Positions 10,673-18,473 of a stretch of DNA of 64,000 bases are shown piece after piece. The stretch's first letter is position 1. Each line of letters starts with the position of its first letter. A model generated the notes under the pieces. The model worked only from the letters and a program-made list of their open reading frames with translations, had not been told where the DNA came from and ran no database searches. Both the position numbers and the translations under genes were made by a program. The DNA comes from RHLJ01 sp965212165 (GTDB lineage Bacteria > Bacteroidota > Rhodothermia > Balneolales > Balneolaceae), in the NCBI GenBank assembly GCA_965212165.1, contig OZ243096.1, positions 1,116,001 to 1,180,000 of the forward strand. The letters are read 5' to 3'.

Positions 10673-11014
10673 CTAAAAACCACTTAGTGCTTCTTCCTCG
10701 TTATCTAATATGTCATACAAAGTTGGGAATCCTAATAAATCAAAAACATTATATACCCGGTCATTCATATTTGTAAGTTTTATATCTCCTCCTAGGCCTC
10801 TAACGTCTTCTATATAAGCCATAAATACACCTAAACCGGCGCTTGCGATATAGTCTAACCGTGAACAATTAACAATAATATTAAATTGTTTCTCATCGAT
10901 AAGGACTTTAAGTGAATTCTCTAATTGTGAGGCAGTATGAGCATCTAATTCTCCACTAATGTCAAGCACACTTATGGTATCAATCTGCCGCTTAGCGATA
11001 GTGAAATTTTTCAT
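10673..11014 (-). CDS. STAS-domain anti-sigma factor antagonist (RsbV/SpoIIAA-like)
   Basis: A 113-residue single STAS domain. The motif DYIASAGLGVF places the phosphorylatable serine at Ser58. Unphosphorylated, such proteins bind the anti-sigma kinase and free its target; phosphorylation by the kinase and dephosphorylation by the RsbU-like enzyme set the balance. It is the first gene of the three-gene operon STAS, kinase, phosphatase. Confidence 0.93.
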   Translation of the reverse strand: MKNFTIAKRQIDTISVLDISGELDAHTASQLENSLKVLIDEKQFNIIVNCSRLDYIASAGLGVFMAYIEDVRGLGGDIKLTNMNDRVYNVFDLLGFPTLYDILDNEEEALSGF

Positions 11015-11137
11015 TTCGCAGGTTTTAAAAAGTTAGTTGTGTGTTCTACTAGGAATTATAACGCAATCCGGAGAATTAGAAAAATAAATCACCGGTTATC
11101 GTTGTACGAGCTAGTAGAAAAAAGATTCAAAAAAAAT

Positions 11138-11168
11138 AGCCCGTCATATTTTTCGGATATGGCGGGCT
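11138..11168 (-). terminator. Rho-independent terminator for the SPOR lipoprotein gene
   Basis: On the minus strand, AGCCCGCCATAT pairs with ATATGACGGGCT (one mismatch), followed by a run of eight T. It lies about 95 bases beyond the SPOR gene stop. Confidence 0.8.
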
Positions 11169-11262
11169 GACTATTCATCAAGAGAGACGCTACTTGAGCG
11201 TTACCCTAATTACGTAAATGCTTGGCAGATAAACAACTTAAATATTTATAGCCAAGAAAGTT

Positions 11263-11748
11263 CTAATCTTTATTTGTTACCCAAAAGCCAGAATTTATTT
11301 CATTAGCAATAGTGGTTCCGAATTCCTTTGCGCCATCACGTGTTTCAAAATTACCTATTCTAACACGAAACCAAACATCCCCAGTTGCTTCATTTCCTGT
11401 TTTAATTACATAGGAGCTAGGATAATTACGATCTGACCACTTATTTACAAATGATTGTGCTTTTTCTTCAGATCTCCAAGCTCCAACTTGAACTACATAT
11501 GAACCACTTTCAGAGATAGATGAGCTATGCGTTTCTTCTTCCATTACTGATTCTTCTTCAGCGTTGCCAGTAGTATTATCGTCTTCAAGCTCAGCCATCA
11601 TGGCTGCTACTTTTTGCTGCTCAACAAGACGTAAAGAATCTAGTCGTGCCTGTTCGCGTGCTTGACGTTCTGCTTCAGATTCACCACAAGCGGTGAATGT
11701 CATGAAAGTTACTGCTAGCAGTAAGGTAAATAGACTGATTTTTTTCAT
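11263..11748 (-). CDS. SPOR-domain lipoprotein
   Basis: A 161-residue lipoprotein with lipobox FTAC (Cys21). A charged Glu/Ala/Arg-rich linker (about 22-80) leads to a SPOR domain (about 82-158: GSYVVQVGAWRSEEKAQSF ... VRIGNFETRDGAKEF). SPOR domains bind denuded glycan strands at division septa. It is monocistronic, with its own terminator. Whether it acts in division here is inference from the domain. Confidence 0.88.
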   Translation of the reverse strand: MKKISLFTLLLAVTFMTFTACGESEAERQAREQARLDSLRLVEQQKVAAMMAELEDDNTTGNAEEESVMEEETHSSSISESGSYVVQVGAWRSEEKAQSFVNKWSDRNYPSSYVIKTGNEATGDVWFRVRIGNFETRDGAKEFGTTIANEINSGFWVTNKD

Positions 11749-11894
11749 GATATTAATGATGATGTTTTTAGAATAAGCCGAATTTTAATATACATTAAAC
11801 ATACATCTTACCGTAATGTTTCCCAAATAGTTATTAAAATTATATCAGTCATTTTTATAGTAAAAATTATTTAAAATAGGACAAGTGTAATGCC

Positions 11895-11934
11895 CTCATT
11901 GAAACCTTTGATTTCAATGAGCGTTCTATAGAAC
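11895..11934. promoter_or_regulatory. Two dyads upstream of the GlsB/YeaQ-like gene
   Basis: CTCATTGAAA and TTTCAATGAG form a perfect 10-base inverted repeat with a 7-base loop (11895-11921). Two bases further on is a perfect palindrome GTTCTATAGAAC (11923-11934). They end 27 bases before the start codon at 11962. No T run follows, so they look more like operator or leader structure than a terminator. Confidence 0.45.
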
Positions 11935-11961
11935 TAAAGTTTAACTAAAAAGAACAATCGA

Positions 11962-12246
11962 ATGTCATTTTTTGGATTTATAATCCTTCTTGTAATTGCT
12001 GCTATATGCGGAGGAATCGGCCAAAGTATAGGTGGCTTTAAATTAGGTAGTGGAGGTTGCTTGATGTCGGCTGTTGTTGGATTTGTAGGCGCGCTAATTG
12101 GAAAATGGATTGCGAGTGAGCTTGGGTTTCCTGATTTATGGACGGTTGAAATTGATGGAGAACCATTTCCCATAATCTGGTCTATTATTGGTGCAGCATT
12201 ACTCACTGCTAGCTTAGGGCTAATTTTTAAAGGAAAAAAGGATTAA
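11962..12246 (+). CDS. GlsB/YeaQ/YmgE family stress-response membrane protein
   Basis: A 94-residue membrane protein with three hydrophobic segments and glycine motifs (GGFKLGSGGCLMSAVVGFVGALIG), characteristic of the transglycosylase-associated GlsB/YeaQ/YmgE family. Members are commonly induced by stress; their molecular function is not established, and the old name 'transglycosylase-associated' does not imply enzyme activity. It is a single gene, preceded by the two dyads at 11895-11934. Confidence 0.85.
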   Translation: MSFFGFIILLVIAAICGGIGQSIGGFKLGSGGCLMSAVVGFVGALIGKWIASELGFPDLWTVEIDGEPFPIIWSIIGAALLTASLGLIFKGKKD

Positions 12247-12288
12247 CCCGTTCGACGTATAAAATTGCTTAACACTAGAATAGTGAAG

Positions 12289-12361
12289 TGACCCCTCCGG
12301 GACTCGAACCCAGATCTAGAGCTTAGGAGGCTCCTATTCTATCCAGTTGAACTAAAGGGTC
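12289..12361 (-). tRNA. tRNA-Arg (anticodon CCT)
   Basis: A 73-base cloverleaf on the minus strand. Acceptor GACCCTT pairs with AGGGGTC, with discriminator A. The anticodon loop CTCCTAA sits on the stem GGAGC/GCTCT, and the T loop is GGTTCGAGTCC. The anticodon CCT reads the AGG arginine codon. No 3' CCA is encoded. Confidence 0.95.
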
Positions 12362-12452
12362 TCAAGTAACTACTATTAAGATACATATGTTAGTGTAACA
12401 AGGAATAGATTTTTCAGTAGAACTTCGACTCGTAATCAATAAAACAAAATCA

Positions 12453-14936
12453 ATGTCACGTCTTTTTATTCTTTTAGGGTTTATATTACTTTCCACTGTT
12501 CAAGGCTTTTCCCAAAATCTAATTACAGGGAAAATAGTTGATGCTGCTACCAATGAACCTCTTCCAGCAGCGCATGTTATTATAAAAGGTACTTACAAAG
12601 GTACTATTGCAAATGCTGATGGTGAGTACTCTTTGAGGGTAGAAACCTTACCAGCGACTATAATTGTTCGTTTTTTAGGCTATGAAAGTAAAGAACAGGA
12701 AGTAACTACCTCAATTGAAGGTCAGTTGGATTTTAAATTAAAAGAGGCATTTTTAGAATTAGAAGAGATCACTGTTACTGGTGAAGATCCAGCTATTTCA
12801 ATAATGAAAGAGGTAATAAAGCGTAAGCAAATCTGGCGGGAGAAACTTGATACCTATCAGGTGGACGCATATACCAGACAGCAGATTTTAAAAGACACAA
12901 CTATTATTTCAATAACAGAAAGTATTTCGGAGGCTTTTTGGGATCGTAAACGAGGGTCTAGAGAAGTTTTAAAATCGAAGAGGCAAACCGCAAATATCGA
13001 AGGAAGTAATAATTTTGCAGGAGTTAGTTACCTCCCTAATTTTTATGATGATAATCTTGATATCGTAGAATTTGATGTAGTTGGGATTACTCATCCTGAT
13101 GCACTAAAGTACTATAACTTTGAATTGGTTGATTTTTCTAAAATCGATGACAATGTAGTTTTCGAGATTGAAGTAAAATCGAAAAGAAAACTTCAACCCT
13201 TATTTGAGGGAACTATTTATGTTCTAGATTTAGAATATGCACTAATCTCAGTTCGTCTAAAGCCGAACTCTGTTATCGTATTCCCTCCGCCTATTCAAGA
13301 GTTTAATATGTATTATGAACAACAGTTTAGCAATTTTGGTGGCGATTATTGGTTACCTGTCGATTTTAGAATGGAAGGAATGATTGAAATTGGAGTGCCA
13401 GGGCTAAGGTTTCCACCAATAGGTTTTAGTCAAGTTTCGAAACTGAACGATTATCAAGTTAATACCGATTTGCCAGATTCTCTTTATGAAAATACAACAT
13501 GGATTTCTGTTGACTCTACAACTATTAATAAATCCGATTCTCTTTTTATAAACACTATTGATGTAGTTCCACTTACAAAAAAGGAAGAATATGCCTACAA
13601 AAATGTAAAGTGTAATACTAGTTTCGAAGAAGAATTTCGCCCAAAAGGGTTTTTGGTTCGATTTATGAATTTAGATGATGAAAGTGAGGACGATGGAATA
13701 GGAAATTGTTCCGAAGAAGAAATTAAACGAGACTCAACCTTAGCGATGTCAGTTTCATCTAACTCGGTAAAGAAGACAGGACCAATAAAAAAGTTGATGA
13801 GTAATCTATCAGTAGATGCACGATATAATAGAGTAGATGCTTTTTTTGGTGGTGTAAAACATGAACAACGGTTTGCAGATCGAAGAGTTAGAACTACATC
13901 AAAAATTGGATACAGCTTTGGGTATGGAGAAAATTCCTTAGATGGGTTAAATCATGGATTTGACCTTTCTTGGTGGCCACTTCCTAAAACTAGACGATTT
14001 GCACTTCAGTTAGGATATAGTGCAGCTACTTCAACTAGATATAATTCAGATTTATATGGAATGGTTTTTACTAGTAGTATGCCACTTTTAGGTTATGATG
14101 ATTACTTTGATTATTACCGAAATGAAGGAGTTTATCTAGGCGCTAGATATAGACCGCAAAAATGGTGGAGAAATACAGTAGGGTTTAAGTATAGACTTGA
14201 AGATCATACTTCGATTAATTATTCCACTTATTATGATATAGTAGGTAGGAATAATGTACAGAGATTAAACCCACCGATAAATGAAGGTACATTAAGTTCA
14301 GTTGAGCTTAGGCTTGAGAGCGGAGAGGGAAAGGAAGCATTTGGAGTGATTGGAGCTGACAATATCATGGTAAGTATAGAGCAATCTTCCAAAGCGATTG
14401 GTAGTGATTGGGATTTCACCCGTTTTAAAGTAGATATTTTTAGAAGGTATAATACATTCTACAAGCGTAGATTTATTCCTAACGCTTTAGACCTAAGGTT
14501 GAATGCGGGTACATATATAGGAGATTTACCTGTTCAAAGGAATAGTGTGCTAGATGCAGCATTTGGGTATTTCGCACCTTTTGGTGGGTTTAAATCAAAA
14601 AGATATATACCATATGAAGGAGCAAGTTACGTTGCATTAAACATTGAGCATAACTTCCGTTCAATTCCATTAGAGGCTTTAGGCTGGCGAGGTGCCGCAA
14701 AATCGGGCTTAAGTATTATAACTTTTGCAGGAGTAGGACGAACATGGATTTCACAAGATCAGCAAGAGTTTTTTAATAATAATAGTTTGGGATATTCACC
14801 TATTACAACAAAAGACTGGCATCAAGAAGTTGGGCTTTCGTTAAGTAATATTTTTAGTCTATTTAGAGTTGATTTAGCCTACCGTATTGATGAGCCAGGT
14901 TTTTATCCAACTATAGCATTAGCTAGGTTATTTTGA
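12453..14936 (+). CDS. DUF5686 and carboxypeptidase-regulatory-like outer-membrane protein
   Basis: An 827-residue protein. A signal peptide (to about residue 20, GFSQ) and a carboxypeptidase regulatory-like domain (about 23-105: ITGKIVDAATNEPLPAAHVI) precede the long DUF5686 region, whose C-terminal half is an outer-membrane barrel ending in Phe (LARLF). No TonB plug is present. The family is common in Bacteroidetes and its function is unknown. It is a single gene; the divergent tRNA-Arg lies 91 bases upstream. Confidence 0.85.
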   Translation: MSRLFILLGFILLSTVQGFSQNLITGKIVDAATNEPLPAAHVIIKGTYKGTIANADGEYSLRVETLPATIIVRFLGYESKEQEVTTSIEGQLDFKLKEAFLELEEITVTGEDPAISIMKEVIKRKQIWREKLDTYQVDAYTRQQILKDTTIISITESISEAFWDRKRGSREVLKSKRQTANIEGSNNFAGVSYLPNFYDDNLDIVEFDVVGITHPDALKYYNFELVDFSKIDDNVVFEIEVKSKRKLQPLFEGTIYVLDLEYALISVRLKPNSVIVFPPPIQEFNMYYEQQFSNFGGDYWLPVDFRMEGMIEIGVPGLRFPPIGFSQVSKLNDYQVNTDLPDSLYENTTWISVDSTTINKSDSLFINTIDVVPLTKKEEYAYKNVKCNTSFEEEFRPKGFLVRFMNLDDESEDDGIGNCSEEEIKRDSTLAMSVSSNSVKKTGPIKKLMSNLSVDARYNRVDAFFGGVKHEQRFADRRVRTTSKIGYSFGYGENSLDGLNHGFDLSWWPLPKTRRFALQLGYSAATSTRYNSDLYGMVFTSSMPLLGYDDYFDYYRNEGVYLGARYRPQKWWRNTVGFKYRLEDHTSINYSTYYDIVGRNNVQRLNPPINEGTLSSVELRLESGEGKEAFGVIGADNIMVSIEQSSKAIGSDWDFTRFKVDIFRRYNTFYKRRFIPNALDLRLNAGTYIGDLPVQRNSVLDAAFGYFAPFGGFKSKRYIPYEGASYVALNIEHNFRSIPLEALGWRGAAKSGLSIITFAGVGRTWISQDQQEFFNNNSLGYSPITTKDWHQEVGLSLSNIFSLFRVDLAYRIDEPGFYPTIALARLF

Positions 14937-15127
14937 CCTTGGTTCTTCTAAAAGAAGGATGCCTTTAGTATCTATAGACATAAGAAACTACATAGAGAGA
15001 ATCAGGGCTATCAGTATTCCATATTCCTGTGAATGCAAGAATAAGGAATGTGCTATATAATTCGCTTTCACCTAAGGCGCTAGATTATCTCACAGTCCCG
15101 TTTTAATAAATCATTGGTATAAAAAAA

Positions 15128-15150
15128 GACGAATCAGAAACTGATTCGCC
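15128..15150. terminator. Bidirectional Rho-independent terminator
   Basis: CGAATCAG-AAA-CTGATTCG forms a tight hairpin flanked by A7 on one side and T6 on the other, so it can end transcripts from both sides. It lies 25 bases past the OmpA-like gene's stop and downstream of the DUF5686 gene. Confidence 0.85.
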
Positions 15151-15175
15151 TTTTTTAATTTCATTCTAAAAAGAA

Positions 15176-16123
15176 TTACATACCTGGTTTATACTTAAGA
15201 GTACTAACTGGGTGAGATTCTGCACGTCTGTTTTTCTCACAGCCGTTATTTGATTCTTTTTCTGATTCTGAACATTCAACAGGAGCTTTACCAAGTCCTC
15301 TTGATTCAATTCTATCTTCAGTGATGCCATTGTCTGTATAAAACTTAACAACAGAAGCAGCACGTCGTAGACTCAAGCGTAAATTATATTGATCTCCACC
15401 AACGTGATCAGTGTATGCATCAACTCTTACTTTAAACGCTGGGGCATTATTAAGTAATTCAACATTATCTGCTAACATTTGAGCAGCAGCATCTGAAAGG
15501 TTTGAGCGATCAAATGCAAAGCTTACAGTGCTAAAAGCATCCATTGCGATGTAAACTGGATCAGTTCCGTCATTTGGGTTTGTTCCCATATCAAGTTCTT
15601 GACCATCAGTAAATCCGTCACCATCTGAATCTGCATTAGTAGGATCAGTTCCGTTTGCAATTTCATCAACATCAGATATACCGTCACCATCAGCATCGCC
15701 ATTAGCATCGTTAGGATCTGTCTTGTATGTTATTACTTCATCATAATCAGAAAGACCGTCACCATCAGTATCTGTGTTATTTGGGTCGGTGTTATAAGAA
15801 TTAACTTCATCACCGTCAGATAGGCCGTCACCATCTGAGTCTGCATTATTAGGATCGGTATTGTACTCGTTAATTTCCTGGCCGTCAGAAAGACCGTCAT
15901 TGTCACTATCTGGATTAAGTGGGTCCGTATTTGATTCGTAGATTTCTACGTAATCATTTACTCCGTCATTGTCTGTATCAAGAGTTCTTAATGTTTCTTC
16001 ATCCAGAGACATTAGGTAATCTAGAGTACGATCTGGTGGTGGAAGCAATTCTTTAGGGCCAGAACAATTACTGACAACTATTGCAACCATAAGAATGAAT
16101 AGTGTAAACTTAAAATTTTTCAT
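15176..16123 (-). CDS. OmpA-family lipoprotein with thrombospondin type 3 repeats
   Basis: A 315-residue lipoprotein. The signal peptide ends at Cys20 (IVVSNC, with an unusual Asn before the Cys). Residues about 49-188 hold six calcium-binding TSP type 3 repeats (D-x-D-x-D-G-x-x-D pattern). Residues about 200-305 form an OmpA C-terminal peptidoglycan-binding domain (YNLRLSLRRAASVVKFY, RIESRGLGKAPVE, KNRRAE). It should tether the outer membrane to the wall. Its own terminator follows; it has no operon partners. Confidence 0.92.
   Translation of the reverse strand: MKNFKFTLFILMVAIVVSNCSGPKELLPPPDRTLDYLMSLDEETLRTLDTDNDGVNDYVEIYESNTDPLNPDSDNDGLSDGQEINEYNTDPNNADSDGDGLSDGDEVNSYNTDPNNTDTDGDGLSDYDEVITYKTDPNDANGDADGDGISDVDEIANGTDPTNADSDGDGFTDGQELDMGTNPNDGTDPVYIAMDAFSTVSFAFDRSNLSDAAAQMLADNVELLNNAPAFKVRVDAYTDHVGGDQYNLRLSLRRAASVVKFYTDNGITEDRIESRGLGKAPVECSESEKESNNGCEKNRRAESHPVSTLKYKPGM
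15559..15979 (-). repeat. Tandem TSP3 coding repeats inside the OmpA-like gene
   Basis: About six copies of a 60-70-base unit encoding Asp-rich calcium-binding repeats (consensus NTDPNNADSDGDGLSDGDE). The DNA units are similar but not identical, so recombination could change the copy number. Confidence 0.75.
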
Positions 16124-16285
16124 CGAAGTTGTTTTAGATTGAAGTTATTTTTTTTGTTTTGCTTTAAAATAGCGGTTTGTAGTGGAATTAAAAAGATTCT
16201 TTAGTGATAAATGTTTCGAATTTTTGAATAAAAAAGAAATGCGAATTATGTTGGCAGACTCAAAATATTTATCTTCAAAAAATAA

Positions 16286-16359
16286 GGGGCTATAGCTCAG
16301 TTGGCTAGAGCGTCGCGCTGGCAGCGCGAAGGTCTGGGGTTCGAATCCCCATAGCTCCA
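16286..16359 (+). tRNA. tRNA-Ala (anticodon GGC)
   Basis: A 74-base cloverleaf. Acceptor GGGGCTA pairs with TAGCTCC, with discriminator A. The D arm is GCTC/GAGC and the anticodon stem TCGCG/CGCGA carries the loop CTGGCAG. The T arm is TGGGG-TTCGAAT-CCCCA. The anticodon GGC occupies 16320-16322. No CCA is encoded. Confidence 0.96.
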
Positions 16360-16360
16360 C

Positions 16361-16396
16361 AAAAGCCTTTATCACAGCGTATAAGGGCTTTTTTTG
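16361..16396 (+). terminator. Terminator after tRNA-Ala
   Basis: AAAAGCCTTTAT and ATAAGGGCTTTTTTT form a hairpin (one G-U pair) with a T run, directly after the tRNA. Confidence 0.85.
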
Positions 16397-16471
16397 TTTG
16401 ATAAATTCTAATTGTTTGTAATGAAACATCGCCCCATATTATCTATTCATTTAATAAATTGCGAGGGTAGC

Positions 16472-17665
16472 ATGAAAAAATCTGTTTGGTTTCAAACCAG
16501 TTTTATTTCACTCTTAGTTCTAATAAGTATTTATGTTCCCAATGGAAATGTTTTTGCTCAGTCTGAGAGTATAACATTAGATTTACAATTAAGCCCTGCG
16601 TTAGAAAATGCACAAGTTTTGGGGCTAACAAGTTTGGGTGTTGATAATAGAGGATCTGGTCCTGTTCTTGTTTCTGGTTCATTAGTTAATAACACCTCTG
16701 AAAAGCTTTCAAATCTATTCTTTGAATTTTTGATTGAAAGCGGGAAGATTGGAACAATTGCTCAATTAACTCAGCAAGCTGCATACCCATTCACATTAGA
16801 TCCTGGGCAGGTTGTATTTGGAACAAATAATGATATTGTTAATGAGAAATTACCAGGTATTGAAGAAACTTTAAAGTTTGATGGGGGCTTGACACCTGAA
16901 GGAGATGATTTCATAGAAACTCTTGGTGGTTCTACGACTTTGCCTAATGATATTTATACCTTTTCAATTTCCATTTTCCAAGTAACAAATGAATTTGGTA
17001 AGCAAGTTTTAGCAACTCAAACTATAGTGCTAGGTGGTAGCGATGATGGTGTTGTTGTAGATGATAAGTCGATAGATTTAAAAAATCCTGGAGATGTTAT
17101 AGGAGCAGAGGTTAATATCACAAATCCATTTCCTCAGTTTAGTTGGGAAGGGGATGCTGCAAATACATATCGACTGATTGTAGTTAGATCAAATGGTCAA
17201 GATAATCCAGAATCTCTTATAGAGAATGCAAAAAGTTCTCCTCCAAAAAATAATGGAGGATCACTTCTTCAGTTTGAAAATTTAGATTTAACAACAGTTG
17301 GAAATACATTACAATACCCATCATCAGGCGTTCAAGCATTAATAGCTGGACAAACATACTTCTGGCAGGTAAGCACAACTATTCAAACAGCCATAGAAAT
17401 TGAAGAAATTAATTCGGAAGTATGGACTTTTAAATTATCAGCACCAGGTGAGGAGTCTTCTCTTACCCAAATAGATCAGGAAACTTTCAATGCATTAATA
17501 GCACTTGTTGGTGAGGAGCAATTTGCTACACTTACCGAAAGTGGTTATTCATTTGAGAGTATTGAAATGAATAATCAAATAGTAACGGGTGCTACTGCAA
17601 TTCTGTTGTTAGAAGAGATTATAAGAAAAATTGAAGATGGGGAAATAATATTAAACTCCAATTAA
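16472..17665 (+). CDS. Secreted protein of unknown function, first gene of the FecR/cyclase cluster
   Basis: I do not recognise a named family. The chosen ATG follows a clear ribosome-binding sequence (GAGGG) and yields a signal peptide ending VFA-Q near residue 30, giving 397 residues; upstream in-frame starts at 16412 (TTG) and 16421 (ATG) would bury the signal. Residues about 230-330 have the spacing of an Ig/FN3-like sandwich (PFPQFSWEG ... TYFWQVSTT). It is followed after 7 bases by the FecR-domain gene, so the two are probably co-transcribed and may act in the same envelope process. Confidence 0.75.
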   Translation: MKKSVWFQTSFISLLVLISIYVPNGNVFAQSESITLDLQLSPALENAQVLGLTSLGVDNRGSGPVLVSGSLVNNTSEKLSNLFFEFLIESGKIGTIAQLTQQAAYPFTLDPGQVVFGTNNDIVNEKLPGIEETLKFDGGLTPEGDDFIETLGGSTTLPNDIYTFSISIFQVTNEFGKQVLATQTIVLGGSDDGVVVDDKSIDLKNPGDVIGAEVNITNPFPQFSWEGDAANTYRLIVVRSNGQDNPESLIENAKSSPPKNNGGSLLQFENLDLTTVGNTLQYPSSGVQALIAGQTYFWQVSTTIQTAIEIEEINSEVWTFKLSAPGEESSLTQIDQETFNALIALVGEEQFATLTESGYSFESIEMNNQIVTGATAILLLEEIIRKIEDGEIILNSN

Positions 17666-17672
17666 GATTGTT

Positions 17673-18413
17673 ATGGAAAAATTAACATCAATAGCAGTTT
17701 CATTGATACTAACAATAGTATTGGGAGCGATGATTTCTGCTGATTTATACATACCAGAAGAGCAAGAGAGGCCTTTAGCAATTGTTCGAAGATTTAAGCC
17801 TGTTGTTGAATTAGCGAATGGTGATAAAGAGTATGTACTTAATCTAGCAGACAACTTAGGAGAGCAACTTTTTAGTGGCGATACATTATCTACAAAAGAA
17901 GGTGGCTATGCTTTGGTTATCTTTATGGATAATACAGTTGCAAAAGTTAAACCTGAATCAACGCTTATTGTAAGAGGAGAAAGTCTTGCAGATTCAAAAA
18001 TATCCGATCGTAGAATTAACTTAGAGAGTGGTGAAATTTTCATGGAAGTAGAACCCGTTGGTTCTGGTACTTTTGAAGTTGCTACTTCTCGCTCATTGGC
18101 TTCAGTAAAAGGAACTAAATTTGGGACTAAAGCTTATGGTTTTATCTGGGTAGAAGAAGGTCAGGTTGATGTAACTGCTACTACATCTGGTCAAACTGTT
18201 TCGTTATTTGAGAAAATGTTTGCAGAGATAGACAATAGTGGAAATAATATTGAATCAGGGACTCTTTCTGAAGAAGAGTTAGATGATTTGGATGAGGGTT
18301 ATGATGAATTAGATGACGAATTAATTGAAAGAACTATAATTATTCGTTTTAGAGATGCTAACGGACAAATTCGTGAAGTTCCAATTAATATTTTTGAAAA
18401 AGGAAATGAATAG
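17673..18413 (+). CDS. FecR-domain protein
   Basis: A 246-residue protein with one N-terminal hydrophobic segment (about 5-25; signal or anchor) and a FecR domain (about 60-165: GDTLSTKEGGYALVIFMDN ... SGEIFMEVEP ... VATSRSLASVKGTKFG). It lacks the cytoplasmic region of classical FecR anti-sigma regulators, so it is better read as an envelope protein than as a sigma regulator. A very acidic stretch (EEELDDLDEGYDELDDELIE, about 210-229) sits near the C-terminus. It is second in the secreted protein / FecR / barrel / CHASE2-cyclase run. Confidence 0.85.
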   Translation: MEKLTSIAVSLILTIVLGAMISADLYIPEEQERPLAIVRRFKPVVELANGDKEYVLNLADNLGEQLFSGDTLSTKEGGYALVIFMDNTVAKVKPESTLIVRGESLADSKISDRRINLESGEIFMEVEPVGSGTFEVATSRSLASVKGTKFGTKAYGFIWVEEGQVDVTATTSGQTVSLFEKMFAEIDNSGNNIESGTLSEEELDDLDEGYDELDDELIERTIIIRFRDANGQIREVPINIFEKGNE

Positions 18414-18473
18414 GTTTTATTTAGTTCCAGTAAATTAAACCTTTGGCTATTACAGTAGAAAATTTTGATCGAA

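Noticed and set aside
15559..15979. Regular repeats resembling a CRISPR array
   Set aside because: They are tandem coding repeats of calcium-binding TSP3 units, with imperfect copies and no spacers.
16286..16359. tRNA-Ala as an integration site for a genomic island
   Set aside because: No integrase, and no second copy of the tRNA 3' end was noticed downstream; the neighbouring genes look native in composition.
16145..16429. Open frame of 94 codons on the minus strand across tRNA-Ala
   Set aside because: Its central part is the antisense of the tRNA; such WGFEPQTFALPARRSSQ-type translations are a known false-gene class.
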